Assembly: GCF_002878395.1 (NCBI RefSeq)
Contig: NC_061119.1
Span: forward strand, 49,086,350 to 49,150,349
DNA length: 64,000 nucleotides
Source of the DNA: Capsicum annuum
Taxonomy: Eukaryota > Streptophyta > Magnoliopsida > Solanales > Solanaceae
Direction: 5' to 3'
Both the position numbers and the translations under genes were made by a program. Shown one piece after another: positions 36,640 to 46,057 of this stretch. Position 1 is the stretch's first letter; each line of letters opens with the position of its first letter. The notes under the pieces are model-generated. The model did no database searches, was not told the DNA's origin, and was given only the letters and a program-made list of their open reading frames with translations.

Positions 36640-37000
36640 TGTTGTCACTGGTATGTTACAACTTTTCTCTCGAAATGTGTATTATCTTCTTAATTCGAGG
36701 TCTACTCTTTCTTATATGACCCCTTATGTGGCTATTTATTTTGGTTTTGGTCCTGAGTGTATTTCTGATCCCTTTTCTGTGCCTACCTTGGTGGATGAAT
36801 CTATTGTGGCTAGAAAATTCTATAGGGTTGTGTGGTATTTATCTGTGGTAGGGAGACGTTGGTGGATCTAATAGAGATGGATATGTTTGACTTTGATGTT
36901 ATTTTGGGGATGGATTGGCTCCATTCACGCTATGTATCTCTTGATTGTAGGACCTAAAAGGTCAGTTTTCAAATCTCAAATGAGCCGATGATTGAGTGGT
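36640..37000 (+). pseudogene. Element B aspartic protease remnant
   Basis: The active site D-S-G reads N-S-R (36692-36700) in LLNSRSTLSYMTPYV, so both Asp and Gly are lost by G-to-A changes. The open stretch continues with STLVDESIVARKFYR. After a frame shift comes MDMFDFDVILGMDWLHSRYV (about 36876-36930), the typical end of the domain. Confidence 0.86.
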
Positions 37001-37179
37001 AAGGCAGTTCTTTAGCATCTAAGGAAAGGTTCATTCTTATCTCAAAGCCTAGAAATTGATTTCCAATGGGTGTCCATATCATCTATTTAAGGTTAAGGAG
37101 TCAAATTCTGAGGGGCCTTCTTTGCAATTTGTTCCTGTAGTTAATGAGTTTCCTAAGGTATTTCCAGATGACTTTCTTA

Positions 37180-38470
37180 GTATTCCTCCTGATAGGGAAA
37201 TAGACTTTGGGATTGATCTTTTATAGGATACCCGTCTTATCTCTGTGCCTCCTTATAGATACGCTCCAACTGAGTTGAAAGAACTTAAAAAGTAATAGAA
37301 AGATCTTCTTGACAAAGGTTTTATTCACCCTAGGGTTTCTCCATGGGGTGATCCTATTCTATTCGTGCATAAAAAAGATGGGTCCTTTTAAATGTGTATA
37401 GACTATTGGTAGTTGAATAAGGTGATGATAAAGAATAAGTATTCTCTTCCTAGGATTAATGACCTATTTGACCAGCTTCTGGGCGCTTAGTACTTTTCTA
37501 AGATTGATCTTCGATCAGGTTATCATCAATAGAAGATTAGGGAGGTGGATATCTCGAAGACTGCATTCCATACCCAGTATAGTCACTACGAGCTCTTAGT
37601 TATGTTTTTTAGGTTGACTAATGCTCTAGCAACATTCATGGATCTTATGAACTAGGTATTCTATTATTTATTCATCATTGTGTTTATGGATGACATTTTG
37701 GTATACTTTAAGAGTAAGGGGATCATGCTAACACCTCTGTATAGTGTTGTAGACTCTTAAGGACCAGTGTTCATATGCTAAGTTTTCAAAGTGTGAGTTC
37801 TAGTTGAATGTTCTGAACTTCTTTGGTCATGTTGTTTCTAGTGAGGGGATCATGGTGGATCCATAGAAAGATGAGAAGATTAAAAAGTTTCCTAGACCCA
37901 CGACACCAATCGATATTTGGAGCTTTTTAGATTTATTGGGGTATTATAGAAGGTTTGTGAAAGTTTCTACTGTGATCGGTTCTCCATTGACTAAGTTGAA
38001 TTAGAAAAAGGTAAAGTTTTTGTGGTCTGATGCTTGTGAAGGTAGCTTTAAGAAGCTAAAGGATAAGTTAACTTCTGTTTTGGTTTTGACCTTACCCGAG
38101 GGTACCGATGGCCTTGTCGTTTAGTATGATGCAACTCGTGTGAGACTGGATTGTGTTTTGATGCAATATGGTAAGGTTGTGGCATATTCTTCTAGGCAGA
38201 TTAAAGTGCATGAGAAGAACTATCTGAACCATGATTTGGAATTACTGGCTATGGTTTTTGCTTCAAAAATTTGGTTCCATTACTTTTATGGAGTTCATGT
38301 TGATATATATTCTGATTATAAGATCTTGCAGTATATGTTCACCCAGAAGAAATTAAATCTCAGGCAAAGGAGATGGCTTGAGTTGCTCAAAAACTAAGAC
38401 ATGAGTCCCCATTATCATCCACATAAAGCTAATGTGGTCATTGATGCTCTTAGCATGTTTTTCATGAGGA
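37180..38470 (+). pseudogene. Element B reverse transcriptase and RNase H remnant
   Basis: RT reads through several stops: PTELKELKK (37266), [29 protein letters not shown] (37430-37485), SKIDLRSGYHQ and the catalytic box FMDD intact at 37683-37694, then ILVYF. The thumb and connection contain FFGHVVSSEGIMVDP and FLDLLGYYRRFVK. RNase H (about 37990-38470) keeps YDATR where YCDASR is usual and has an open stretch 38140-38394 with [20 protein letters not shown]. Expected role: cDNA synthesis. No frame long enough to work remains. Confidence 0.87.
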
Positions 38471-38599
38471 GCTGATCATATGTTGATGATGAGAAGTGAG
38501 GTTTAGTGAAGGATATACACCGTTCGTCTAATCTTGGGATTCGTCTTTTAGATTCCAAGGATGGTAGGGTGATCGTTCAAGAGGTTGTAAAGTCTTCTA

Positions 38600-40030
38600 T
38601 TGGTACTGAGGTAAAGGAGAAGTAGATTTTGGATCCTATTTTGATGCAAATCAAGGGTGATATGGGTCATTAAAAGGTGATGGATTTTGATATTGGTGGT
38701 GATAGTATCTTGAGATACCAAGGTAGATTATGTGTTCCCAATATTGATGTGCTGCGAGAGAGGATCTTGGTTGAGGCTCATGAGTCGAGGTACACAGTTC
38801 ATCCTAGTTTGGTAATGATATAGCATGATTTGAAATAGATCTATGGGTAGAATAGCATGAAAAGGGATGTGGCCAATTTTGTGGCCAAGTGTATGGTTTG
38901 TCAGCAAGTGAAGATGGAGTAGTTGAGGCCTAGTGGTTTGTCTCAAGAGATTTACCCATATAAAAATATGAAGTAATTAACATGGACTTTGTTACTGGTC
39001 TTTTGTGGTCTCGCCATTAATTTGATTTGATGTGGGTCATCATGGATAGGATGACTAAGTCAGCTAATTTCTTACCAGTAAAGACTAATTATTCTGCAGA
39101 GGATTATGCTAAGTTTTTCATTCAGAAGATCGTTAGTATTATGGTGTACCTATTTCTATTATATCTAATTGAGGTACGCAATTCTTATCTCACTATTGGC
39201 ATTTTTTTAGATAGGTTTAGGAACTAAGTGAACCTTAGCATCGCTTTCCACCATCAGATGGATGGACAAGCAGAGAGAACTAGTCTGACTTTGGAAGATA
39301 TGCTAAGGGCCTGTGTGATTGACTTTGGTGTTAGTTGATTTGATCATTTACCTATCATAGAGTTTGCGTATAATAATAGTTATCACTCGAGTATTGTAAT
39401 GGCTCTATTCGAGGCTTTGTATGATAAGAGGTGTAGATCTCCTATTGGGTGGTTTAAAGTTAGTGAGACTCGATTATTCAGTCCGAACATGGTTCATCAA
39501 GCCATAGAAAAGGTGAAGGTGATTCGGGATAGGATTAAGACTTCTAAGTATCGATAAAAGTCCTATACAGATGTGAGGCGAAGGGAGTTAGAGTTTGATG
39601 CTAGTGATTTTGTGTTCTTGAAGGTGTCTCCTATAAAAAAATATTGAGGGTTGGAAAGAAGGGAAAGCTTAGTCCTCGTTATGTCGGCCCGTACTTGATT
39701 TTGAGAAGAGTGGGAAATGTGGCTTATGAGTTAGAGTTGCCTTCAAGTTTGAGTTCTATCTATCCGATCTTTCATGTTTCAATGTTGAAGAAGTGTGTGG
39801 ATGATTCTTCCTTGGTTGTTCCTTTGGAGAGTGTTGGTGTTTCAGATTCCTTATTTTATGAGGAAATCCTGATTGAGATTTTGGATAGGCAAGTCCATCA
39901 TTTGATGACAAAAGATGTGGCTTCAGTGAAGGTTCTATAGAGGAATCATAAGATTGAAGAAGCTACTTGGGAAGCTGAAGAGGACATAAAGTCCAAATAT
40001 CCATTCTTGTTCCCGCTTTGGATCATCGTG
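38600..40030 (+). pseudogene. Element B integrase with chromodomain-like tail, remnant
   Basis: The zinc region (about 38750-38905) shows ILVEAHESRYTVHPSLVM and FVAKCMVCQQVK, so its CX2C pair is kept. The catalytic core runs from about 38983: MDFVTGLL, then MDRMTKSANFLPVKTNYS in the open stretch 39027-39224; DGQAERTSLTLEDMLRA (about 39259-39310) and IEFAYNNSYHSSIVMALFE follow. The C-terminal part 39644-39937 is open over 98 codons, with [19 protein letters not shown] and [16 protein letters not shown]. It is followed, after a TAG, by NHKIEEATWEAEEDIKSKYP (to about 40010), the chromodomain-like tail. Confidence 0.88.
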
Positions 40031-40154
40031 CTTAAGGTATGTGATTTTCTTTTCATCTTTGTTTTCTATCTTTGTTAAAGGAAATTATGGTTGCTTTTTT
40101 GTGTTAAACATGCTAATAAATGCCTTGACTCGTCATTTGGGGATGAATGATCCT

Positions 40155-40169
40155 AAAGGGAGAGGGGAA
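40155..40169 (+). other. Element B polypurine tract
   Basis: AAAGGGAGAGGGGAA ends at the 3' LTR start and follows GGGGATGAATGATCCT, the same run-in as in C. Confidence 0.85.
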
Positions 40170-41696
40170 TGTAACACCCTGAATTTTGGTCCTTGGAAAA
40201 TTCCTTGATTTTGAGTTTACTGCCCAACCTACGACTCACCATATGGGTCATAAGAAGTCATTACGGGTAATAAGGCCCTATATCATAGGGAGAATAGTGA
40301 AGGTTGTTGTGTTTCTACCTTGGTTACTTTTTGAACCTAATGAGTCATAAGGTAAGACTCGTAGGCATACCCGTGTTGGAGTTAAACTCTTTGTCTGATC
40401 ACGACTAGACTCAATGAGTCATATGGTGAGGTCACTAGTCGTAGGGTGTGACTGTGACCAAACCAGTGTGATGGTCCAAGCTTTTGTTTAGGTTACGGTT
40501 AGGACCCTACGAGTTGTAGCGTGTCCTTACGAGTCGTAGGGTGACCAGTAGTCACTGGCGATAATTTTTAGTGTCTTAATTAAAGGTACTTTGAATATTT
40601 TCCTCTTTCTCCACTTAAGACCCATGACTTAAAAACATATTAGGGGCCCTATTTTCCACATTTATCAAATCAAAACACTTCCTCTTCTCTTACCCCTAAG
40701 TCAAGAACAACTAGGGTTTCCAAGGAATTAGCAATTAGATTTTTCAAGGGTTAATTCTCTCCATAATTCTTGATATCTCAGGCATGTTCCTCTTCCCCAA
40801 ATCTTATTTTATTAAGGCTTGTGTTTAAATAGTTATTTATATGGTTTGGTGTTGGTTTTTGAATATGGGTTGAGGGTTTTGAATGATTGTTTCCTTAAAT
40901 GACGTTCCCATAGTTCATATGTAATTTTTCATGCTTTAATGTTAGTTTTGAACGTGTGGGGCTCATGGGCATGGTGAATAAACTAGGGGGTCATGAATTC
41001 CCCTAATTATGTGGATTTTGATAGTTGAATTAGTGATAGCCTCAACCCATTCTTGTGAAACTTATTTTGAACATAAGAAAATATGCACTGAAAATACTTT
41101 TGGAACTATTGCATAGCATAAAAGGCTAAAGAACCAAATATGATTAAATGAACAAAGGGGTCATGGAATTTTCCTGAGTTGATTTGATAAACTAAAATAA
41201 GGGGTCGAAGCATTCCCCAATTTGATTTAATGAACAAAGAGGGTCGAGGCATTCCCCCAGGATGACGAAATTGTATTGGCATAGTGATAAGCTTGCGAGC
41301 GGAATTGGTTTGACGATACCAGTGATGTGTGCCTTAAGGTATGGTCCTAGGTTTAAGGAACGAGAATGTGCAAATGTTTTAATTGAGCTTAAAGGGGGTT
41401 GGCTAGATAGGCCATGAAGGTGGAGGTCCTGAGGGGAGTGATACTGGAAATTCATGTTTGTCGGAATCGTGTACAAGCATCTCACTTTATATATTTGCAT
41501 CCTGGATTGACATGAGGTTGGAGAATTCCCTGGTCTTTCTCAATACCTCCGGTTCATGCGCCTAACACGCCCTAGGGCCCTTTCAATAGGGGAAGCTGGA
41601 CCCATACTGGTCGTGGGTGTTTTAATGAAGGTCGAACTACACAGTCCAGATTAATCTCTTAAGGTTCATACTAACTTTTTTCCCTATCCTAGCATG

Positions 41697-41734
<38 letters not shown>

Positions 41735-42268
41735 ACATATACTATTTGTATGTGGGCTTTATAGTGGTTTTGACTTGGCATTTTTATCCTTTTCCTGAGT
41801 TTCATGCTAGCGCTCACCCTACTAACCGTCACCAAACATTGTATCCCCACACAATGGAGGAACCAGAGACACTTCTATTTTTTCTGCGCAGTGATAGGAT
41901 TTTGGGGTTGTCAGCAGTCAACTTTAAAGTGGTGAGCTTCCATTCTCCGGAAGGTCTATCATTTTGAAGTCTTATTTTATTTATGTCTTATACTACTTTT
42001 ATTGGATTCTTTTGGCTATCATTGGGGGCATGTCCCGACTTAGGTTGGTTTTGATCTATTTAGAGACTTTATGGATTACTGTGGATTGGTAGTTGGTATT
42101 ATGGATTCTTAGCACATTCATACCATTGTGTATTCTATCATGTTATATGTTTGGAGTTCATCCACTACTAGTGTCTTATGTCCTGTTTGTTTAGGGAAAG
42201 GGGGCAGTCTCTGGTCCTCAATGGACTTGAGATACCCACACGTCCAGACGTTGATTCGAGTCGTGACA
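40170..42268 (+). repeat. Element B 3' LTR
   Basis: Uninterrupted 2.1 kb LTR, TGTAACACCC to TCGTGACA. It serves as the template that shows where C broke the 5' copy. Carries the GAGTCGTA cluster at 40230-40560 and a TA microsatellite at 41698-41731. No gene is seen. Confidence 0.94.
41698..41731 (+). repeat. (TA)17 microsatellite in LTR B
   Basis: About 34 bases of perfect TA. The matching spot in the 5' LTR (about 34573-34597) has only a short TA run followed by TATG repeats, so the array grew or shrank after insertion. Confidence 0.9.
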
Positions 42269-42833
42269 GGGCTACCGTTGTGGGACATTTTTTACTGCAG
42301 GTGATGTGCCCTTTTGTGTCTTTTGTATGTTTTATTATCTACTTTGCTTGGTCAGCCTATGATACCTATTAAGTACAAGTGGACCGTACTCATGCCTACT
42401 GTGCCCTTTTGGTATAGGTCCTAGTTCGAGTAAGCCTTAGTTTGGTTGATTCTGGCGATATTTGGTCCTTTCAAGGTAGTGGTTGGCTTTCAGGGAATTG
42501 GATGTGTTTTGCTACCTTTCGTATAGACTATGTCTTTACTTTCATTCCAGAGACAAAGTTTCTCTTGTATTTGGACATCTCATGTATTTCTTATGGATTT
42601 GAGTTGTACTAGATACGTTCTTATACTATTGACATCAGGGAGTTATGACTGCATGGTAGTTTGCGTTTCTTTCCGCATTTGTTATACTTATATGGTTTGG
42701 CTTCGTTCTAGATGCTTTACCCTGGGAATATTTCTGTCTTTTCTACTTTGTGTATCAGTTTGGGTAATAGGCTTAATTGTCAAGGTACGTCGCGATAAGT
42801 GCCATCATGACCTATAACTATTGGGTAGTGACA
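42269..42833 (+). repeat. Element A 3' LTR, second part
   Basis: Begins GGGCTACCGTTGTGGGA, matching 1766-1782 of the 5' LTR, and runs to GTGACA at 42828-42833. Together with 7410-9673 it makes about 2.82 kb. The following GGAAG (42834-42838) should be A's target duplication; its partner is outside the window. Confidence 0.92.
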
Positions 42834-43139
42834 GGAAGTTTTAAGTTTTTCTTTACGTAACATATAAATGAATTAAAAAGCTTAAAAATATATTTTAAAA
42901 AAAAGATAAATAGAATTGTAGGTCTTAGAGAGCGTCATGTTAGCAACCCTATAACTCTCTTTATATATATATATACATATATATATTGATTTGTAGGAAG
43001 TTAGATAACACGTATTAATAAAATAGATAATTGCATAAAAAATATTTTGAGAATTTAGAAAAGGTAGAAGAGATAGTTGTGAGTATGGTGTTCCAAGTTG
43101 TTGTATGATGTTATGGCTAAGCCCTTATAATGATTTCCT
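42834..43139. other. AT-rich flank of element A
   Basis: About 300 bp, very AT-rich, with TATATATATATA runs near 42961-42988. It looks like non-coding sequence downstream of the helicase fragment on the minus strand. I could not find a Helitron 3' hairpin plus CTRR end in it. Confidence 0.4.
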
Positions 43140-43828
43140 TATAAACTATGTTTTGGGTAGAATGGTATCATTTTCTTCAGTTGTGGAAGGTATAATTAAT
43201 ACTTTCAAACAATTAGAAGTTTTTGCTAGTGATAAAGCAACATACAATTGACCATGAAAAATTCCAGGTTCACGCAAATAAATACTAACAAAATCTAATG
43301 TTTGACCCTGTACTTTATGAATGGTCATGGCATAACATAACCGTATTGGAATTTTTTTTTTTTAAATGAAGGGACAATTTTTCATCTTTTGACATTTGTA
43401 GAGGAATTTATAGAATGAATACATGTTTGATTTTAAAATCTCCACTGAAATTGTTGCACTAAGGATAGAATTTTTGAAACCATTGCATATCAAGCATGTT
43501 TCATTACATAAATCATCACATAAATTAAAATTCTAAATACTAAAATAATCTAAACTAAAATAATCGAAATAAATTCAATTGAAATAATTCAAAAATAAAA
43601 AAAATACTACGCTACGTAATAACATAATCGGATCATTTTTTGGCAACGTTAATCTATAAGAGGGTAAAGCTGCAGGATTTAAACTGTGCATAAAATCTTC
43701 ATATCTGCTTTCATCTTTCGAGTCGATTATTTCATCAATAGCTTGATAAGTCTTTGATGGTATTGGATATTGGGATATTAGCATCTTGTTAATTTCATCG
43801 ACATAATCATTTTTTTGTTGTTAATTAG
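43140..43828 (-). pseudogene. PIF1-type (Helitron-like) DNA helicase C-terminal fragment
   Basis: Read on the minus strand, the C-terminal part of a PIF1-family helicase is laid out in order. First KNDYVDEINKMLI and FMHSLNPAALPSYRLTLPKN with PIMLL (43825-43625). After a break comes LCNETCLICNGFKNSIL (about 43515-43460, the usual LCNGTRL block). Then comes IPIRLCYAMTIHKVQGQTLD with SIYLREPGIFHGQLYVALS (43365-43200), the motif V/VI region. In plants such fragments mostly come from Helitron RepHel proteins; the Rep part is not here, so a captured host PIF1 gene cannot be excluded. At least two frameshifts and an insertion near 43350 (run of A) break it. Cut at its upstream end by the copia fragment. 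Confidence 0.82.
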
Positions 43829-44105
43829 ACTTCTAGTGGCTTTTGATACCTTTAAGGAATTTACTCTTTATCAAATGGATGTGAAGAGTGCATTCCTAAA
43901 TGGCTATCTAAAAAGGAAGTTTATGTGAAGCAACCACATGTATTTGAAATTGAAGAGTTTCCTGATCATGTGTACAAAGTTGACGAAGTTTTATATGGAT
44001 TGAAACAAGCCTCTATGGCTTGGTATAAAAGATTGTCAAAATTTCTTCTTGATCATGGATACACAACGAGTAAAATTGACAAAACTCTTTTCTTAAAAAC
44101 TAATG
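43829..44105 (+). pseudogene. Ty1/copia reverse transcriptase fragment
   Basis: Reads LLVAFDTFKEFTLYQMDVKS and AFLNGYL, then after a one-base loss VYVKQPHVFEIEEFPDHVYK and LYGLKQASMAWYKRLSKFLL (43925-44100). This is the copia RT palm start; the YVDD box would follow but the sequence breaks at about 44105, where element G begins. The other end of a copia pol in the same orientation is at ~53560-54007, so the two are probably one element. Confidence 0.88.
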
Positions 44106-45003
44106 TCAATTTCACCTTTTTCTTATTCAATTTCTCAAACTCCTTTTTCAATTTTTTTTTCATTAAAGCACTTAGGAGCTTTTTGGATCAAGTTATGGTC
44201 TATCAAAGAAAGGATTAGGCTACTTATGAGGTTGCCAAATAAAAATGGCGGTTAACTAGGATTAAGCACAAAGGTAGGACAAATAGAAGGTATAAAATAA
44301 GGCTATCAAAGAAATGCCTAAATCATCTCCAAAACCCACACTCTTTATTTCGCTTTACACACCTACCGGGCAAGTTCTTATATATGCAACAAGGAATATA
44401 TAAGAATCTCACACGCACATGGCATATGCTCAACTCAATAGGATCATCATAGACTCCCAACCAAACAATAATACAAATTCAAATTTAAGCCAAAAAGTAC
44501 CGGAGTAAAAAAAACTTGAGCCTAAGAGTCACAAAAGTAGCAATTAACTCATTCAACATGCTCTTTTTTTTCAAACAAAACACTTTCATCATGTAATCAA
44601 AAATAGCACCAACAAGAATATCTCACTTATTCCTAACCTAAAATTTTTAAATTGAGCCAAAAATTGGAAATTTCCCCACCCCCCACTTGAAAATCTACTT
44701 TGTCCCCAAAGTGAATTTAAAAGTAAAAAAGATAGAAATACTCCCTGAGGCCTCTAGGCCTAACTAGCTGCATCTTTTGCATTAATGAGATCCATGGGAC
44801 TCCACACTCAGTTTTTGCCATGCTCCTTAGCTCAAGTTTATGGTACTCAGATTTCCCATTAACCTGTGACTCAATCAAAAATAAAAAACTACATGAAATA
44901 AAACTAAAAACTAAAAAGAAGACATACCTTAGCTTGGGTTTACTCCCAAGAAGCACCTAATTTAGTGTCGCGACACGACCCAAATCAATATTTTCCTCCA
45001 CCG
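44106..45003 (-). other. Element G 3' untranslated part
   Basis: No reading frame of note. Contains a CCCCACCCCCCACTTG block (44676-44691, polypurine on the minus strand) next to TTTGTCCCCAAAGTG. Ends abruptly at the copia fragment. Confidence 0.5.
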
Positions 45004-45921
45004 TTAGGATATAAATTTCACCCCCAACATCGCATCTATTTTTTTGCCTCGATCATAGGGAGGTGGTGCAAAGATTAAGGAACCAAGTAATGGGATGTGC
45101 TTGGTAAACCACTCGTCCTTGAAGTGAGATGTGTTTTTATATTGCTTATCCTGTGTAAAATCAAGAATATAGGATTCTTGTTCCTCATCTTCACACTCTT
45201 CTACTATTTTAAATGATTCCACAGACAAGACATCATCTAAACATAATGTGGAAAAATTCTTTGAATGGGGCCCAACTAATCCAACTTCAAAATCTACACA
45301 ATCTACTACACACTCACTTTTGTTCACCTTCTCAATTTCAGTCTTACAAGAAAGATAACAATCTAGTGGCTGCGATTCTTGTGTTTGCTCCATAAATTGG
45401 CTAATATCCTCCTCATATTTTTCTTTTCTTAGCCACTGTAGACATGGTGACAGTGGTATCTCCTCAACCTGTTCAACAATTCTAGCTTTCGAGTACTCAT
45501 ACTTCCTCAAATTATCTGCAACTTCATCTACAACTGGTTGGGAAATCAATTCTGCATCTACCTCTAGATTATTTTCCAATTACTCTGCAGTCTCTCTTTG
45601 GTTCTTCATGTATGCCAACAAATTATTTTGAGATGCTAAAATTTGTTTCATCAACTCTTCCAAATTGCTCGTTTGAGTTGTGGCCTGCATGTTTAGTTCT
45701 TGTTGTTGAAACTGCTACTGGTTTGTCCATGATTGAATTTGTGACTGATTCAATCCTATTCAATTATAGTAGTTTATGTAATTTTGCCTTTCATCATAGC
45801 CCACAAACATTACTGAATCGGGGTTTACAATACACATATCTTCAGAATGACCACTTTGACCACGAACCATACACCATATAGAATCATCATCACTTGAAAA
45901 CCATCTATCCCAGGCTGCCAT
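45004..45921 (-). pseudogene. Element G reading frame of unknown function (~305 codons)
   Basis: I do not recognise this protein. One frame runs from ATG 45921 (MAAWDRWFSSDDDSIW) to a natural stop at 45004-45006, broken only by TGA near 45760, TAG near 45717 and TAA near 45580. The part after the last stop is open for 191 codons. The N-terminal third has YDERQNYINYYN and a Gln/Asn-rich stretch (QFQQQELNMQ, SNLEELMKQILASQNN) that may form a coiled coil. The rest is acidic, with WLRKEKYEEDISQFM, CLDDVLSVESF and FAPPPYDRGKKIDA. No zinc knuckle, protease DSG or RT motif. Position right after the primer site suggests a Gag-like or accessory role, but this is inference. Confidence 0.6.
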
Positions 45922-46032
45922 ATCAAGAAGTGTGATAAAAAGAGAAATAAAAGAAAATAAAAATAAACTAAACAAAAACTATTTACAACTCAATATAGAA
46001 AAACTAAAAATAAGATAGTTGCCTAGTTACAA

Positions 46033-46051
46033 GTCCCCAACAACGGTGCCA
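46033..46051 (-). other. Element G primer binding site (tRNA-Asp type)
   Basis: Complement reads TGGCACCGTTGTTGGGGAC, close to the complement of the 3' end of plant tRNA-Asp (TGGCGCCGTTGCCGGG). All other elements here use tRNA-Met type sites. Confidence 0.82.
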
Positions 46052-46057
46052 AAAACT

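Larger units (their letters stand above)
9674..42268 (+). mobile_element. Element B: Ty3/gypsy chromovirus inserted in A's 3' LTR
   Basis: Flanked by GGTCT (9669-9673) and GGGCT (42269-42273); the uninterrupted 5' LTR of A has GGGCT at this point. The 5' LTR (9674-10964 plus 34306-35126) is split by element C. The internal region is 35127-40169 and the 3' LTR 40170-42268. It contains all Ty3/gypsy domains in order, each broken. Its LTR end GGCCCTAGTTTGGGTCATG is shared with D and E, so the three form one family group. Confidence 0.95.
1..42833 (+). mobile_element. Element A: Ty3/gypsy chromovirus, outermost of the nest
   Basis: Order of parts: 5' LTR (1-2336, its first ~470 bp lie before the window), primer site, gag, protease, RT, RNase H, integrase with chromodomain-like tail, then a 3' LTR that starts at 7410, is broken at 9673 and resumes at 42269-42833. 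The two halves of the 3' LTR align end to end with the 5' LTR once B is removed. RT before integrase is the Ty3/gypsy order. The element is dead: every domain has stops. As host of all the other insertions of the nest it must be the oldest of them. Confidence 0.92.

Noticed and set aside
42834..43139. Helitron 3' end
   Set aside because: No CTRR preceded by a hairpin could be found; only TA-rich sequence.
43140..43828. Intact host PIF1 helicase gene
   Set aside because: Only the C-terminal part is present, in several frames, embedded in transposon fragments.
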